64,000 nt of DNA. Origin: Orobanche coerulescens (lineage: Eukaryota > Streptophyta > Magnoliopsida > Lamiales > Orobanchaceae). Every line of letters begins with the position of its first letter. The stretch's first letter is position 1. Positions 10,853-24,820 of this stretch are shown here, in pieces. The translations under genes were made by a program, and so were the position numbers. The notes beneath the pieces are model-generated. The model had not been told where the DNA came from. It made no database searches and was given only the letters and a program-made list of their open reading frames with translations. The stretch spans positions 47,399,501-47,463,500 of the forward strand of contig CM065804.1 in the NCBI GenBank assembly GCA_033398695.1. Direction: 5' to 3'.

Positions 10853-13800
10853 TGTAACACCCCAATCCACTCGGGATATTACACGCCGTAGACCCTCTCC
10901 TCGAGGATCTACCAGCCGGTAACAACATTTAACATCTCGACAATGCCTTCAAGGCTACAATGACTCGATGACCGATTTGGTCTTTCCACAAATACATACA
11001 ACTCAAATACAACTCATGCCCACGCAGGGACAAAATACAACTACACCCGTACAACGGAACAATACTGCAATGAAAATAAAGTACAACCGAACCAACACAC
11101 AATGTACGGTTCCTCATGTGATTAGTATCGATCATCTTTCATCATCCTTCGTGCCGACCCTGTGTTATGCTCCAAAACCTGAATGCAAAAACAGACATCC
11201 ACCCCCCGAATACTCGGGGGTTAGCAAAACTCCACTGTTTTGCTAGTGCAAGAACAAAGTGCAAATACGAGCCATACAATTCACATTCCACGAATAACAA
11301 TAATCGAGGATCCTCAAAGATCCAAACGAAACGAAAAGTACTTCCCGAGGCAAGGGTTTGAGAAAACATTTCAAAATCGAAATATCATAAATCAATGGAA
11401 GTAATTTATAAAATGATTTAGAATGCCATCGAGAGTTTTAATAGAAAACAATTTAGGATTATCAAATCCTACTTTTCGAAAACCAAAAGACAAAAGGGGG
11501 TCACCGCCCCAAAGGTTTACTTTCTGAAAAATGACATTAACCAAACCGTTGGGATTTTAGCCCCAAATCCGTCAAATGACCTTTATAAAACCATTGGGAT
11601 TTTAGCCCCAAATCTCATCAATTCACAGTACACAAGAACGACCATAAGGTTCGTCTCCCAACCTCAAAATCCACAAATAAATTATTTAAAACAAACAACA
11701 AAATACTCTAGAGCCATCCTAGCCAAGTAGGCCAAACGAACAACTTAACTCTTACACACTTAGTCAATGCATGCAATCATGAAAACCGTTCAAAAGCACT
11801 CATTTCCGGAAATGCCAATATCGAATCACATTTGTAAAAATGCACCACAATTAACCGCAGACCCACAGCTTCGTGGATCCCTGCCGAGACCCCGTCGGAT
11901 CTAACCCACAGTGGTTAAAAGCAAGCTCGCGGTTCCACAGCTTCGTGAAACCCTACCGAGACCCCGTCGGATCTAACCCGCAGTGAGCATACACACACAC
12001 ACGTTACTCATGCAATACTAACATGCTAAGAATGTAAGTTCATTAAGAATACTCACTAGAGATGGCCATTAACTCGACACCATTACCAAACTCTTCAAAA
12101 ATACAATAACAAGCTTAAATAAGGAATACACGATTCCATAACTGAAACAATAGGAGTATCATCATAAAATCCTTCAATGTTCAAAATAACCAAATCATAA
12201 TCAATTCTCAAAACACCGTTCACAAAACACACTCGTTTTGAAAGAAAGCCTTTAACGAGGCTAAACCGAAATCCTTTGAAACTTCATTTCAAATAACCAA
12301 ACAAACACATCAAGACGACCACCGATCATCATATCCATAAAACGAGAAAAGTATGGGCAAGGTACTTGCCTCGAATAAGAACAACGCGGAGAATCGACCG
12401 AAGTAGGTTGGCCCGAACCGACTACGAACTCGCCGACTCCACCGAACGCCAACTCACATTCATAAACTACGAAGGACAAATAATAACAATGAAATGAATT
12501 CCATAACACGACTCAAAGCCGTTGAATTCAAAGAACGAATGACGAAAGTTCACGGATTTCCCCCAAAACGGCCAAGAACACGATTCGTTCCGTCAAAACC
12601 CAGCGAATTCCAAGTTGAAATATGGATATACAATCCATAGAATATGTTTAACAACATCATTTAACCATAATCGATCCATCAACGGATGAAAAAGCGAGAT
12701 CGGGGACAAATCCCCCAAAAGTTAATTCAAGGAAATCAAGAAATATACTTCGATTCGACGAAGAACAATGGATTAAATGATGTTAAACACAAGAATACTA
12801 TCAATATTAATCATACCCATCATGAATTAATCAACAACACGGAACGAATCGGACGAAAATGCAAAAATCCCCAAATTCACGAAATTAGGGTTCTAAGGAA
12901 GATTACCTTGATTCATGAATCAAAGGTTGATAACGGACGATCGATTGATGTTATGAACTCAAGGACTTCATGGATTTGTTGTTAAACAACATGGCTTCGT
13001 CGCCCATGAATCGCCACTCGCGGATGGAGAAGGAAGGAAATGAAAAACGAAGTGAAATGTGACTGCTCAGCCATATTTATACTGGGCCAGCCTAGCGTGC
13101 GCTAGCCTTCCCGGACTAGCGTGCGCTATCGGCGGTATCGGCCGAGTACCCTGGGCCTGGGCCCACACGACCCGGCATAACCGACCAACCCTGTGACCGA
13201 ACAGCCGACCCAACTCCGCTAGCGTGCGCTAAGTCGGAAGCGCTGCGCGCGGCTATCGATAGCCTGGGTGAAGCCGCCGGCAGTAACGTCGCTAGCCGGC
13301 CGGCGGCGTGCGCTACGCTGCCGACTAGCGCGCTACGCTCGGCGTAGCGTGCGCTACTGCCGATCTGACCGAGTCCAACCTCGAAACCCCACCGCCCGGG
13401 CCCGATGGCGTCGCTAGGCCACCGGCGGCATGCGCTACACTGCCGGTTAGCGCGCGCCTTCCGGCCGTGGCGTGCGCTCGCCGGTTCTACCGCACCGTCC
13501 GGCGGTGCCCGCAATCGTCCGGCATCCCGCCACCGTCGGCGATCCGCCACCGCCGAGCTCGTCGACCGATTTAAACGTGCAGGCGAACACGGCGAAAAGT
13601 TCGCGGACAACATAAACGACTCGAAATGAAAGCGTAATACCATAATTAGTCATACGCGACCAAGAAACGGGTCGAGACAACAATTACAGATACGGATACC
13701 CGTAACTTTCAAGAAATTACAAAATGGCCCAAAACGCCCGGAAATCACGATACGTGATCGAATAACCAAACCGAAGTTCACAACACGTCTAACAAAATTA

Positions 13801-14040
13801 AACGGACTTGCGGGAAACTCGAAACAACAGTTTCGGACGAGATTCGCAAGAATCGAACTCAAGTGCGGAAAAGTCGCTAAAAAGCACAGAACTCAACGAA
13901 ACGACACCGAACGAACTCGGATGTCAAAAAGTGTAGAATTAATCATTCTCAGAATGACGAAACGGTCATGAGCGAGTCGTCAAAACGGACTCCGACCGAA
14001 AAGAGAAATTTACCGAAAATCGAAAATTGCGGATATTACA
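10853..14040 (-). mobile_element. Family B right LTR (5' LTR of the element)
   Basis: Starts TGTAACACCCCA after the primer site and ends GCGGATATTACA at 14040, followed by the target duplication TACAC. Nearly identical to 5337-8572 outside 13090-13560, where many 1-5 bp losses occur. Confidence 0.85.
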
Positions 14041-16638
14041 TACACAACACATTCCGAGAATATAACGAAAGACTTCCCGAGATATATTTAGTAAAAAAAA
14101 TAGTTCAAGTCTTGAAAGCAGAAACGAAGCAAGTAAGCATTTTGAAAACATTTCCAAATCTCGGGAGTTTTGAAAACATCAAAAATTGAAAATGTTCTTA
14201 ATTCCTCGAAAGCCATTTAGGGTCACAGCCCCAAAGTTCATTTTTCAAAATACAAATCCGTTTAACAAAACACGGGGTCCACGACCCAACCATTCCGGTC
14301 ACAAAACACAGGGTCCACGACCCGATCATCCACTTCAATTCACTTACAAGGACACATTACACATAACACATTAATCCTATGCCATTCTAGCCAAGCACCA
14401 AGACTCGATATATAATGTCTCTAGACCCCAAGCACAAAGCATTGTGATACTCCGGATAATATCACAATTAACGAAAACATCAACGTCATCCTCAAGATGA
14501 AAACCACAACTGGTAACCCGCGGCCGTACCCCTTAGTATAGACCCCCAGACATCCCGTCGGACACTCCGGGTGGGAAACCACTTCCGCGGCCGTACCCCT
14601 TAGTATCGACCCCCAGACATCCCGTCGGACACTCCGGGTGGAAGTTCATCCACACACGCACCCAAGTCCACTTCCGTGGCCGTACCCCTTAGTATCGACC
14701 CCCAGACATCCCGTCGGACACTCCGGGTGGAAGGAACAACAAACACACACGTTCCAAAATCACAGTTGCAAACCACAAGCCTCGAAGGTCAATCACGGAT
14801 ATATAGTCGAGGTACCTTACTAGAATGGCCAGTTCATCCAACATATACTCACGACCAAGTAATAATACGATTCACAAGGAAGCACAAGATTTCAACAAAG
14901 ACCGAACGACACAACTAATATCACTCAAACTCACATATTCATCCATAAACACGTGACTCCAAGCACATAATTTGACAAAAGAATTACACTTTACATTTAC
15001 CAACGACATAATCATACGCAATGACATCACAAGAAAGTAAGGTGATTCTATACTCAACACTAGCTCGCATATTCAACTAAGCACATTAATTCCCGACACA
15101 CACGGGTCACCTTTACAAAAAGCATGATGGTAAATATTCCGATTCTTTTGAAAAATGGTTATTAATATTTATTTAGCACATATCGACGATTAACAACCAT
15201 AATATCCACAAAACACGTAATGTATGGGCAAGATACTTGCCTCAATAATCGATACCGGACACTCCTACAATCACGTCTCAGTCGGGACATCTCGAACACC
15301 TACGATTCCCCGGCGAAGGAAAAGAATACACCCACGATCGAGAAGCTTGAAGAAAACGACGAACGGAAGGGTTCCGACTCGAGTTCTTCACAAGAATTCG
15401 ACCCTAACAACATATAATCAATAAATCATCGATCATACGAGGAAGAATAATCGTAGAACGCCCGAAAAGCTCTCTACGACATTTTACCGGACACCTTCAA
15501 GGCATCGATCAAGAACTCGACCAAATCGACGAATCGATACGATCCAACCATGGAATAATAAAGGAAATGATATAATATATCTAAATTATCATCAATCCAT
15601 CAAAATCCTAAGTTAAATCGGATTAAACGGACGAAAACGAACAAAATACCCAAAATCCCCAAAATTAAATTTCTAGAAAATCTGACCTGATTCGGTAGAT
15701 CGGAGGATGTTATAGGATGGATGATTGATGATATGAACTCCAAAACTTCATGGATTGATTGTCCAACAACATCTCTCCATGATTAACCAAGCTCGGCCCG
15801 GAAGGGAAGAAAAGCGAGTGAGAAAAATGGCGAAAACCCGTCTGCGGGGCCATAAATAGAGCCGCACAGTGTGCCGCGGCCCATCGGGAGTGTGCGCGGC
15901 ACGGGGCCAAAAATGGCTCCGGTGGTCGGCGGTGTGCAGCGGCTCGGCGGAGTGTGCCGCGGCACCGTCTGATCGGTTTGGCGAAAAATACCACGAGTGT
16001 CTGCAGCCCTGCCCGGCATGTCGCGGCCCACTGACTGCTCGGCGAAGGCTGCCGAAACCGCCGGCCGTGACTCGGCCAGAAGGCTGCCGAGCACTACCGG
16101 CCGTGACTCGGCGATGCGGCACAGGCCCAGTTGCCGGCCATGACTCGGCCGGCCAACTCCGACGGCGAACGACCCGAAATCCGAACACGAATACGAATCG
16201 ATGATCTGATTCTGACGTACTCGCAAAGACGAATCTAAGAGCTAAGAGAACACACAATTCCGACCACCCGAAGGCTCGGAATTCAACAAGTAATTACCCA
16301 AAACTTTGGGAAATTACGAAAATGGCCCAAAACGTCCGAAAATCACGATACGCGATCGAAACACCAAACCAAAGCTCGCAACATGAATAATAACATTAAA
16401 TGAACTTACGAGAAACTCGAAACGACAGTTTCGGACGAGATTCGCAAGAATCGCACTCAAGTGCGGAAAAGTCGCTAAAAGCTCGGAACTCAACAAAACG
16501 ATACCGAAACGAACTCGGATGACAAAAAGTGCAGAATTAATCATTCTCGAAATGACGAAACGGTCATGAGCGAGTCGTCAAAACGGACTCCGGCTGAAAA
16601 AGAAATTTACCGAAAAATTGAAAATTGCGGATATTACA
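14041..16638 (-). mobile_element. Family A LTR, second copy, part 2
   Basis: Continues the A LTR broken at 5336; its first five bases TACAC are the duplicated target. It contains three tandem copies (about 14518-14733) of a 60-80 bp unit carrying GCGGCCGTACCCC and CCCGTCGGACACTCCGGG, and the GC-rich palindrome cluster around 15870-16160. It ends GCGGATATTACA and is followed by a polypurine tract, so it serves both as 5' LTR of internal copy 1 and 3' LTR of internal copy 2. Confidence 0.85.
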
Positions 16639-19135
16639 TTCTACCCTCCTTAAAAGAAGTTTCGTCCCGAAACTTAAAACAAGTAGGGAGAAGCAATATC
16701 CCGCCAGGAAAACTCAACGAGATACGCAAGTAAACGCGTAACTTACGCCCATCGGCGAAACGTTACAAGCAACGCAAAGGAATATACGGCGTGAAAACAC
16801 GCTCCACGACGACCAACACAACGCCGCCGTTAGGGATATAATAAAACCAACAAGTGACAAGCGTCATCAACTGGATAATATAATCAAGTCAATTATCCGA
16901 ATAAACACAAAACACAACGGACGAAATTCAGTACGATTGACCAACCCAACGGTACATCAATAAAAACGCGAGCCAATCGCTGAACAAATACGGAATTCCA
17001 CCGCCCAAGGGTTGGAAGATCGAAAACGAGACTAATTTCCCGAACTTGAAAAGGTCACAACGATATATAGATCAATTTGGGACAATATCAGAACTCGCTC
17101 GAATGACAAAGGTGAGAAACAACACCAGGTCAGAAGCATTAACGAACACAGTCGAGTCGATACGGTTGGACGAAACAGAAGAGAAAGAAAGAAAAATGTG
17201 GGAATTACATCATATCACCTTTAAAAGAGGTTTCGTCCCGAAACCTAAACAACGAGAACGAAGTGCTGGAATAGCAACCTTCCCGACTATACCCACTTGG
17301 TCCACATCCGATCTTCATGGCCATTAGTATCGTGGTCACGACTGCGTCCTCTGCCCATCGGCATACTAAGCGGATTCCCACTCAATACGATTGCACAACT
17401 TCGCAAAATATTATACTAAGGTACCAACTCAGCACGACATATCACATAAGGTAACCAATAACAACTCGAAAAGAAAATCCACGAGGTATCCTTTTAAAGG
17501 AAATCTTTTGAAAATCCTTGGATTTGTATATCTATTTAAAATAAACTTTAAAAGTGCTTTTGGTACCTCGGGTTGTTTCATCAAAACTTGCAAACAACAT
17601 ACTTTAACCGTCTCATTTGAAATCATTTGAAGTCATCATGCCTCTACGTATCATCATCACCGTTAACAACTAACAAGTTAATCATGCAAGATCATCAAAT
17701 CATTCTTACATACTCTAACATTTCCAAATCCGAGTTTGAACTTTACATCGAGTGAGATTTTTCATCTTTCACTATATATTTTTGAAAATAAAAATTGCAT
17801 TGGTTTTTGAAATAAAATATTTTTATGGTGTGAAAGATTTTTGAAAATCATTCACTCGAATTATTTGAAAATGCAACAATACATTAAAATTATTTTCGAA
17901 AATTCTCCCAACACTTCACAGACATCAACGACGGTAATATTTACAAAATGTTCAAGGTACTTTAAAACAACTCTTTCAAATACCGTCGAGGTTTTATTTG
18001 AGAATCCTAGGCCGGCTCGCAAATTTCAAACAATTTCCAAAGTTCATACGAAGCCGCCGGCTAATCGCACTTGCACAAACTTATGAAAGTTTTAGAAAAG
18101 CGTGTTCGAACACACTCGCAGCAGACATAATTTATCAATTCATCAAACACAATCAAATATCACCTAGCAATACGAAAAGTCTTAACACACACTCACGCAC
18201 AACAGTTGTTATCACTAGACACCACGTAGAGAATACAACTAAAGTTAGACCTAACGGCTATAATGCGGTTCCATAGCCTCTGCCCAGACTGACTAACGCT
18301 CGCTACAACACATATTTAGCGTGCGCTACTCATGCTGCATTAGCGCGCGCTAGCCTTACACTTAGCGTGCGCTAACGGTTCTATTTTAGCAACATGATTG
18401 CGAACATATATACGACATTACTCGAATCGAAGGTCACAATTAAACAACAACAATATTCGAATATCACAGCCATCGATTCACATAATTACAACACATCATG
18501 AGCAACCATAAAAAGGCAATTGTCATTCAAAACCAAAAAGTTAAAAGCAAGGGTCACGTCTTGAGTATATTTTGTAGAACTCATTTGAGTTCAAAACTCG
18601 TGTTTTGAAAACTTATAGTACACAGTGGAAAATAATTATCAATAATTCGAGTTTTCAGAACTTACATCCTTGTGGTCAACATACGAAAATCAACTTTTTC
18701 CTCCCTTGGAGGGCATTTTAAAAATTTTACGTGACTCCCCGAAAGGATTCGAAAACTTAAAATTCCAAGGTTTATACTCTTGCAAGAAAAATGATTTATA
18801 CAAAGATACATTCAGCAATATCATTCTACATTTTAGCGCAAGACGGGAATCAACAAATATATGTCACTTACTCACGATGCACCTTCAAATATTAACTACA
18901 TAACACAAAATCACACAGGCTCGTATAGCTCGTGGTACAACCTGTAGTAGGGAGGCTTACATCCACAGATCGCACGAAGATGATGGCTGCACCCTGATAC
19001 TAATCACGGACGACATTCCAAACGACGCGTCGCGACACGACATTAGTCAGACTCAATCTGACAAGACAAGACCCAACAATACACGACTGGACCCGACAGC
19101 CTAGGTTTCCGCAACCTAAGCTCTGATACCATAAA
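16639..19135 (-). mobile_element. Family A internal region, copy 2 (non-coding)
   Basis: Nearly base-for-base the same as 2383-4880, including the polypurine tract at its left, the palindrome quadruplet (18294-18374) and the primer site GCTCTGATACCA at 19120-19131. No protein-coding gene recognised. Confidence 0.8.
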
Positions 19136-22100
19136 TGTAACACCCCCAGATCAAACCGGGAATATTACACGCCGCAAACCCTCTCCGTGAGGATCCACCA
19201 GGCTAGACTTCAAAACAACACATTACATTACATACCGACGAATCAAAATAACGGACCAATAGACCGATTTGGTCTTTCGTCACTGACTTACAAATCAAAA
19301 TACATAAACTCATCCAGACTCATACCCACACAAGGGTAAAATACTAGCAACAACGAACAATAAGACAATGAAAAGACAATACAATGGACTCACTAATCAA
19401 CCCAAAGCGGCCTTCGTGTGATTAGTATCATTCGTCTTTCATCATCCCTCGTGCCGATCCTGTGTCTTGCTCCCGAAAACCTGCATGTACCTGGACACAA
19501 TACAGATATCCACCCCCCGATTACTCAGGGGTTAGCAAAACTCCACTGTTTCGCTAGTGCAAGTATAAAGTGCAAATACGAGCCATACACAACACATTCC
19601 GAGAATATAACGAAAGACTTCCCGAGATATATTTAGTAAAAAAATAGTTCAAGTCTTGAAAGCAGAAGCGAAGTAATTAAGCATTTTGAACTCATTTCAA
19701 AATCTCGGGAGTGTTGAGAACATCATAAATTGAAAATGTTCTTAATTCCTCGAAAGCCATTTAGTGGTCACACCCCAAAGTTCATTTTTCAAAATACAAA
19801 TCCGTTTAACAAAACACGGGGTCCACGACCCAACCATTCCGGTCACAAAACACAGGGTCCACGACCCGATCATCCACTTCAATTCACTTACAAGGACACA
19901 TTACACATAACACATTAATCCTATGCCATTCTAGCCAAGCACCAAGACTCGATATATAATGTCTCTCGACCCCAAGCACAAAGCATTGTGATACTCCGGA
20001 TAATATCACAATTAACGAAAACATCAACGTCATCCTCAAGATGAAAACCACAACTAGTAACCCGCGGCCGTACCCCTTAGTATCGACCCCCAGACATCCC
20101 GTCGGACACTCCGGGTGGGAAACCACTTCCGCGGCCGTACCCCTTATTATCGACCCCCAGACATCCCGTCGGACACTCCGGGTGGAAGTTCATCCACACA
20201 CGCACCCAAGTCCACTTCCGTGGCCGTACCCCTTAGTATCGACCCCCAGACATGCCGTCGGACACTCCGGGTGGAAGGAACAACACACACACACGTTCCA
20301 AAATCACAGTTGCAAACCACAAGCCTCGAAGGTCAATCACAGTATATATAGTCGAGGTACCTTACTAGAATGGCCAGTTCATCCAACATATACTCACGAC
20401 CAAGTAATGATACGATTCACAAGGAAGCACAAGATTTCAACAGAACCGAACGACACAACTAATATCACTCAAACTCACATATTCATCCATAAACACGTGA
20501 CTCCAAGCACATAATTTGACAAAAGAATTACACTTTACATTTACCAACGACATAATCATACGCAATGACATCACAAGAAAGTAAGGTGATTCTATACTCG
20601 ACACTAGCTCGCATATTCAACTAAGCACATTAATTCCCGACACACACGGGTCACCTTTACAAAAAGCATGATGGTAAATATTCCGATTCTTTTGAAAAAT
20701 GGTTATTAATATTTATTTAGCACATATCGACGATTAACAACCATAATATCCACAAAACACGTAATGTATGGGCAAGATACTTGCCTCAATAATCGATACC
20801 GGACACTCCTACAATCACGGCTCAGTCGGGACATCTCGAACACCTACGATTCCCCGGCGAAGGAAAAGAATACACCCACGATCGAGAAGCTTGAAGAAAG
20901 CAGCGAACGGAAGGGTTCCGACTCGAGTTCTTCACAAGAATTCGACCCTAACAACATATAATCAATAAATCATCGATCATACGAGGAAGAATAATCGTAG
21001 AACGCCCGAAAACCCCTCTACGACATTTTACCGGACACCTTCAAGGCATCGATCAAGAACTCGACCAAATCGACGAATCGATACGATCCAACCATGGAAT
21101 AATAAAGGAAATGATATAATATATCTAAATTATCATCAATCCATCAAAATCCTAAGTTAAATCGGATTAAACGGACGAAAACGAACAAAATACCCAAAAT
21201 CCCCAAAATTAAATTTCTAGAAAATCTGACCTGATTCGGTAGATCGGAGGATGTTATAGGATGTATGATTGATGATATGAACTCCAAAACTTCATGGATT
21301 GATTGTCCAACAACATCTCTCCATGATTAACAAAGCTCCAGCCGCGGAAGGGAAGAAAACGAGTGAGAAAAATGGCCAAAAACCCGTCTGCAGGGCCATA
21401 AATAAGCCGCATACAGGTGCCGCGGCCCATCGGGAGTGTGCCGCGCATAGGCCAAAAATGGCTCCCAGTGGTCGGCAGCAGTGCGGCTCGGCCGGAGTGT
21501 GCCGCGGCACCAGACTTCAGTTTGGCGAAAAATGCCACAGAGTGTGCCGCGGCCTCGCCAAAGATGTGCCGCGGCCCACTTGACCGCCGGCCGAGCCGCC
21601 GAGCACCGCCGGCCGTGACTCGGCCAGAGCCGCCGAGCACTACCGGGCCGTGACTCGCTGCCGCCTGGGCCTGTGTTGCCCGGCCATGACTCGGCCGGCC
21701 AACTCCGACGGCCCGAACGACCCCAAATCCGAACTCGAATACGAATCGATGATACGGTTACGACGCACTCGCAAAGACGAATCTAAGAGCTAAGAGAACA
21801 CACACCCGACCACCCAAGGCTCGAATTCAACAACTAAGTAATTACCCAAAACTTTGGGAAATTACGAAAATGGCCCAAAACGTCCAAAATCACGATACGC
21901 GATCGAAACACCAAACCAAAGCTCGCAACATGAATAATAACATTAAATGAACTTACGAGAAACTCAAACGACAGCTTGGACGAGATTCGCAAGAATCGCA
22001 CTCAAGTGCGGAAAAGTCGCTAAAAAGCTCGGAACTCAACAAAACGATACCGAAACGAACTCGGATGACAAAAAGTGCAGAATTAATCATTCTCGAAATG

Positions 22101-22184
22101 ACGAAACGGTCATGAGCGAGTCGTCAAAACGGACTCCGGCTGAAAAAGAAATTTACCGAAAAATCGAAAATTGCGGATATTACA
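19136..22184 (-). mobile_element. Family A LTR, third copy (complete)
   Basis: An uninterrupted 3049-bp LTR from TGTAACACCCCC to GCGGATATTACA, used here as the reference for the other two. It carries the three-copy unit at about 20063-20275 and a GC-rich palindrome cluster at about 21415-21560. To its right the sequence changes to the inside of a Ty1/copia element, so the A array was inserted into that element. Confidence 0.88.
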
Positions 22185-23076
22185 CATAGGATCACTTCTT
22201 TTGGGTTTAGAATCTGGCTTTGTTTTGACTTTAGAAGATGTACTTGTTTTGCCCAAGGGGCACAAAAACATTGTATCCATTCCGGTCATGGACCGAAAAG
22301 GCTTTTCATTTTTCATTGGTGATGGTTCCTGCAAAATTTATTTTAGAAATAAACTAGTGGGTACTGCTACATTGTTGAATGGATTGTATCATCTAAATCT
22401 CAGCAACAAAGTAGTTGTGAATACTATGACTAGAAAACGTGGTAGGGATGAAACCAACCAAGTTTTGAAATGGCATCTTAGACTTGGTCATGTTGGTCAG
22501 ACCAAGGTTTACAAGATGGAAAAAGATGGACTTATGGGTCCATTGGGATCGGATCCCTTTCTTACTTGTGAATCTTGCCTTAAAGGCAAAATGAACAAGT
22601 CCCCCTTCACAGGGACTTTTGAAAGAGCCGCTGATAAACTAGGATTAATCAATACTGACGTTTGTGGTGCTTTGGAAGCAGCACGTGACGGATATCAATA
22701 TTTCATTACGTTTACAAATGATCATACTAGGTATGGTTATGTATACCTAATGAAACATAAATCCGAGGCCTTTGAGAAATTCCAAGAATTCAAGGCCCTA
22801 GTCGAGAAACAAACTGGTAATCATATCAAAGCACTTCGGTCGGACCGAGGTGGCGAGTATATGAGTACGGAGTTTGACGAGTTCCTTAAGGAACATGGAA
22901 TAGTTTCACAACTAACACCTCAGTACTCCTCGGTTAAATGGTGTGTCGTAAAGAAGGAACCGACCACTGTGAACATGGTCCGTTCCATGCTAGCTATACC
23001 GACTTGCCGATTTACTGGGGTATGCACTGATCGCCGCGTATATCTTGAACAGATGTCCTTCCAAATCCGTTCCTAA
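22185..23076 (+). pseudogene. Copia GAG-pre-integrase and integrase core fragment
   Basis: The open frame contains the HHCC-type zinc finger (WHLRLGHVGQTK followed by CESCLKGKM) and the integrase core with its first two acidic residues, in the contexts LINTDVCG and ALRSDRGGEY. The third catalytic glutamate region near 22935-22970 is altered. Ty1/copia integrases insert the cDNA copy into the host genome. The start is artificial, since the family A LTR replaced upstream sequence. The frame is lost near 23076 and integrase resumes in another frame. Confidence 0.85.
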
Positions 23077-23554
23077 AACTCCACATGAGATGTGGGAAGG
23101 AAGGAAACCAAGTCTTAATCATATTAGGATTTGGGGATGTCCCGCTTATGTCAAGAAGACTAAGGTGGAAAAGTTGGAAGCTAGGTCTGCGAAGGGACGT
23201 TTCATTGGATTCCCGTCTGGCACGATGGGATATCTATTCTACATGCCCGAAGATCGAAGGATCATTGTTTCTTTACAAGCACACTTCCTGGAAGATGAGT
23301 TCATTCAGGAAGGCGGAGCAGGTAGAAGTATTTCTTTAGAAGAATACAATGAAACTCCTCGAGAGACACCTGTCAAGAAACTGGAACCGAACTTTCTGAA
23401 ACACAAGTACAACCACTTCGTAGGTCTAGTAGGGTGTCTCATTTACCTGAGAGGTATGGGCTTGTGCACTTGGAGGAGCTGGGTATCCATGAGGTTCCAA
23501 GTGATAGCCAAGAGACCGACCCGACGACCTATGACCAAGCGATGGTGGATGTAG
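23045..23554 (+). pseudogene. Copia integrase C-terminal fragment
   Basis: Carries the conserved copia stretch TPHEMWEGRKPSLNHIRIWG and continues to the linker between integrase and reverse transcriptase. It overlaps the end of the preceding fragment in a different frame, which marks a frameshift. Past about residue 95 it reads into low-similarity linker and another frame (23434-23619) takes over. Confidence 0.75.
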
Positions 23555-23645
23555 ACTCCGCGAAATGGCGTGAAGCTATGGAAGCTGAGATAGACTCGAT
23601 GCATGTAAATCAGTCCTGACTCTAGTAGACCGCCCCAAGGGCATA

Positions 23646-24791
23646 GTGCCCATTGGGAATAAGTGGATCTACAAGAGAAAGACTGATGGTGATGGCAAGG
23701 TTGACGCCTATAAGGCCAGGCTTGTGGCAAAGGGTTATACCCAAAAGGAAGGGATCGATTACCACGATACCTTTTCACCCGTAGCCATGATCAAGTCTAT
23801 TCGCATGATGCTTGCTATAGCTGCCTACCACGATTATGAGATATGGCAAATGGACGTAAAGACGGCTTTCCTTAATGGATTCCTCGAGGAGGAAATCTAT
23901 ATGGAGCACCCTAAAGGCTTTGTGTCCGAAGTCGATATTCGAGAAGTGTGCAAGCTTGCGTTCCATTTATGGATCAAGCAAGCGTCGCGTAGTTGGAACC
24001 TTCGTTTTGACGAGGCGGTCAAAGAGTTTGACTTCGTGCAAAATGAAGAGGAACCTTGTGTATACAAGAAGGTTAGTGGGAGCAAGATCGCATTCTTAGT
24101 ACTATATGTAGATGACATTCTACTAATAGGAAATGATGTGGGAATGCTCGATTACGTGAAAGCTTGGCTTTCGAGTAATTTCTCCATGAAAGACTTGGGA
24201 GAAGCAACCTATATTCTTGGTATTCGGCTCTACCGGGATAGAGCGAAGAGAACAATAGGCCTTTCCCAAGCCCTCTATATAGATAAGATCTTAAAGCGAT
24301 TTAAGATGGATGATTCTAAAAGAGGGTTCCTACCGATGCAACATGGAATAAAACTCACCTTGAAGATGTGTCCTCAAAGTGAGGAACAACGCAAGGAAAT
24401 GAGTAATATACCATATGCTTCGGCCGTGGGTAGCCTTATGTATGTTATGTTGTGTACAAGATCTGACATCGCGCATGCTGTAAGCGTGGTGAGTAGGTTT
24501 CAGGCAAACCCAAGTAGGGAACATTGGACTGCTGTAAAGAACGTTCTCAAGTACTTGAGAAGAACGAGAGATATGGTTCTTATGTATGGCGGTGGAGATT
24601 TGGATGTGGTGGGATTCACTGATTCGGACTTCCAAGGACTGAAGGACGACTCGATGTCCACTTCTGGCTACATATTTACTCTTAATGGAGGAGCAGATTC
24701 TGGCGTAGTGCCAAGCAAAGCGCGACCGCCGATTCCACCGTCAGCCGAGTATCAAGCAATTCTGAGGCTTCCAAGGAAGGGTTCTGATTAA
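23646..24791 (+). pseudogene. Copia reverse transcriptase fragment
   Basis: A 381-codon frame matching the copia-type reverse transcriptase: NKWIYKRKTDGDGKVDAYKA near the start, MDVKTAFLNG at about 69-78 and the catalytic YVDD at 154-157, followed by the connection to RNase H with FTDSDFQG. This enzyme copies the element's RNA into DNA. The frame ends prematurely in the RNase H part near 24791, and the last segment lies in another frame. Confidence 0.88.
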
Positions 24792-24820
24792 GAAGTTTCG
24801 GGAGAACTTCAAATGATACC

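Larger units (their letters stand above)
5337..14040 (-). mobile_element. Family B LTR retroelement, complete, non-coding, nested in an A LTR
   Basis: Two LTRs (5337-8572, 3236 bp; 10853-14040, 3188 bp) flank a 2280-bp internal region. A polypurine tract follows the left LTR and a primer site precedes the right one, so the element runs on the minus strand. The five bases TACAC occur on both sides (5332-5336 and 14041-14045), a perfect target duplication, and the flanks join to restore a family A LTR. No retroviral-type protein is recognisable inside. The LTRs are very similar to each other except in the GC-rich promoter part, so the insertion looks recent. LTR ends, primer site and polypurine tract match family A and resemble the chromovirus at 50208-59263, its likely enzyme source. 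Confidence 0.88.

Noticed and set aside
20041..20514. 157-codon plus-strand frame
   Set aside because: It reads through the tandem units of the A LTR; the repeats give a proline-rich peptide, and other LTR copies are broken or truncated.
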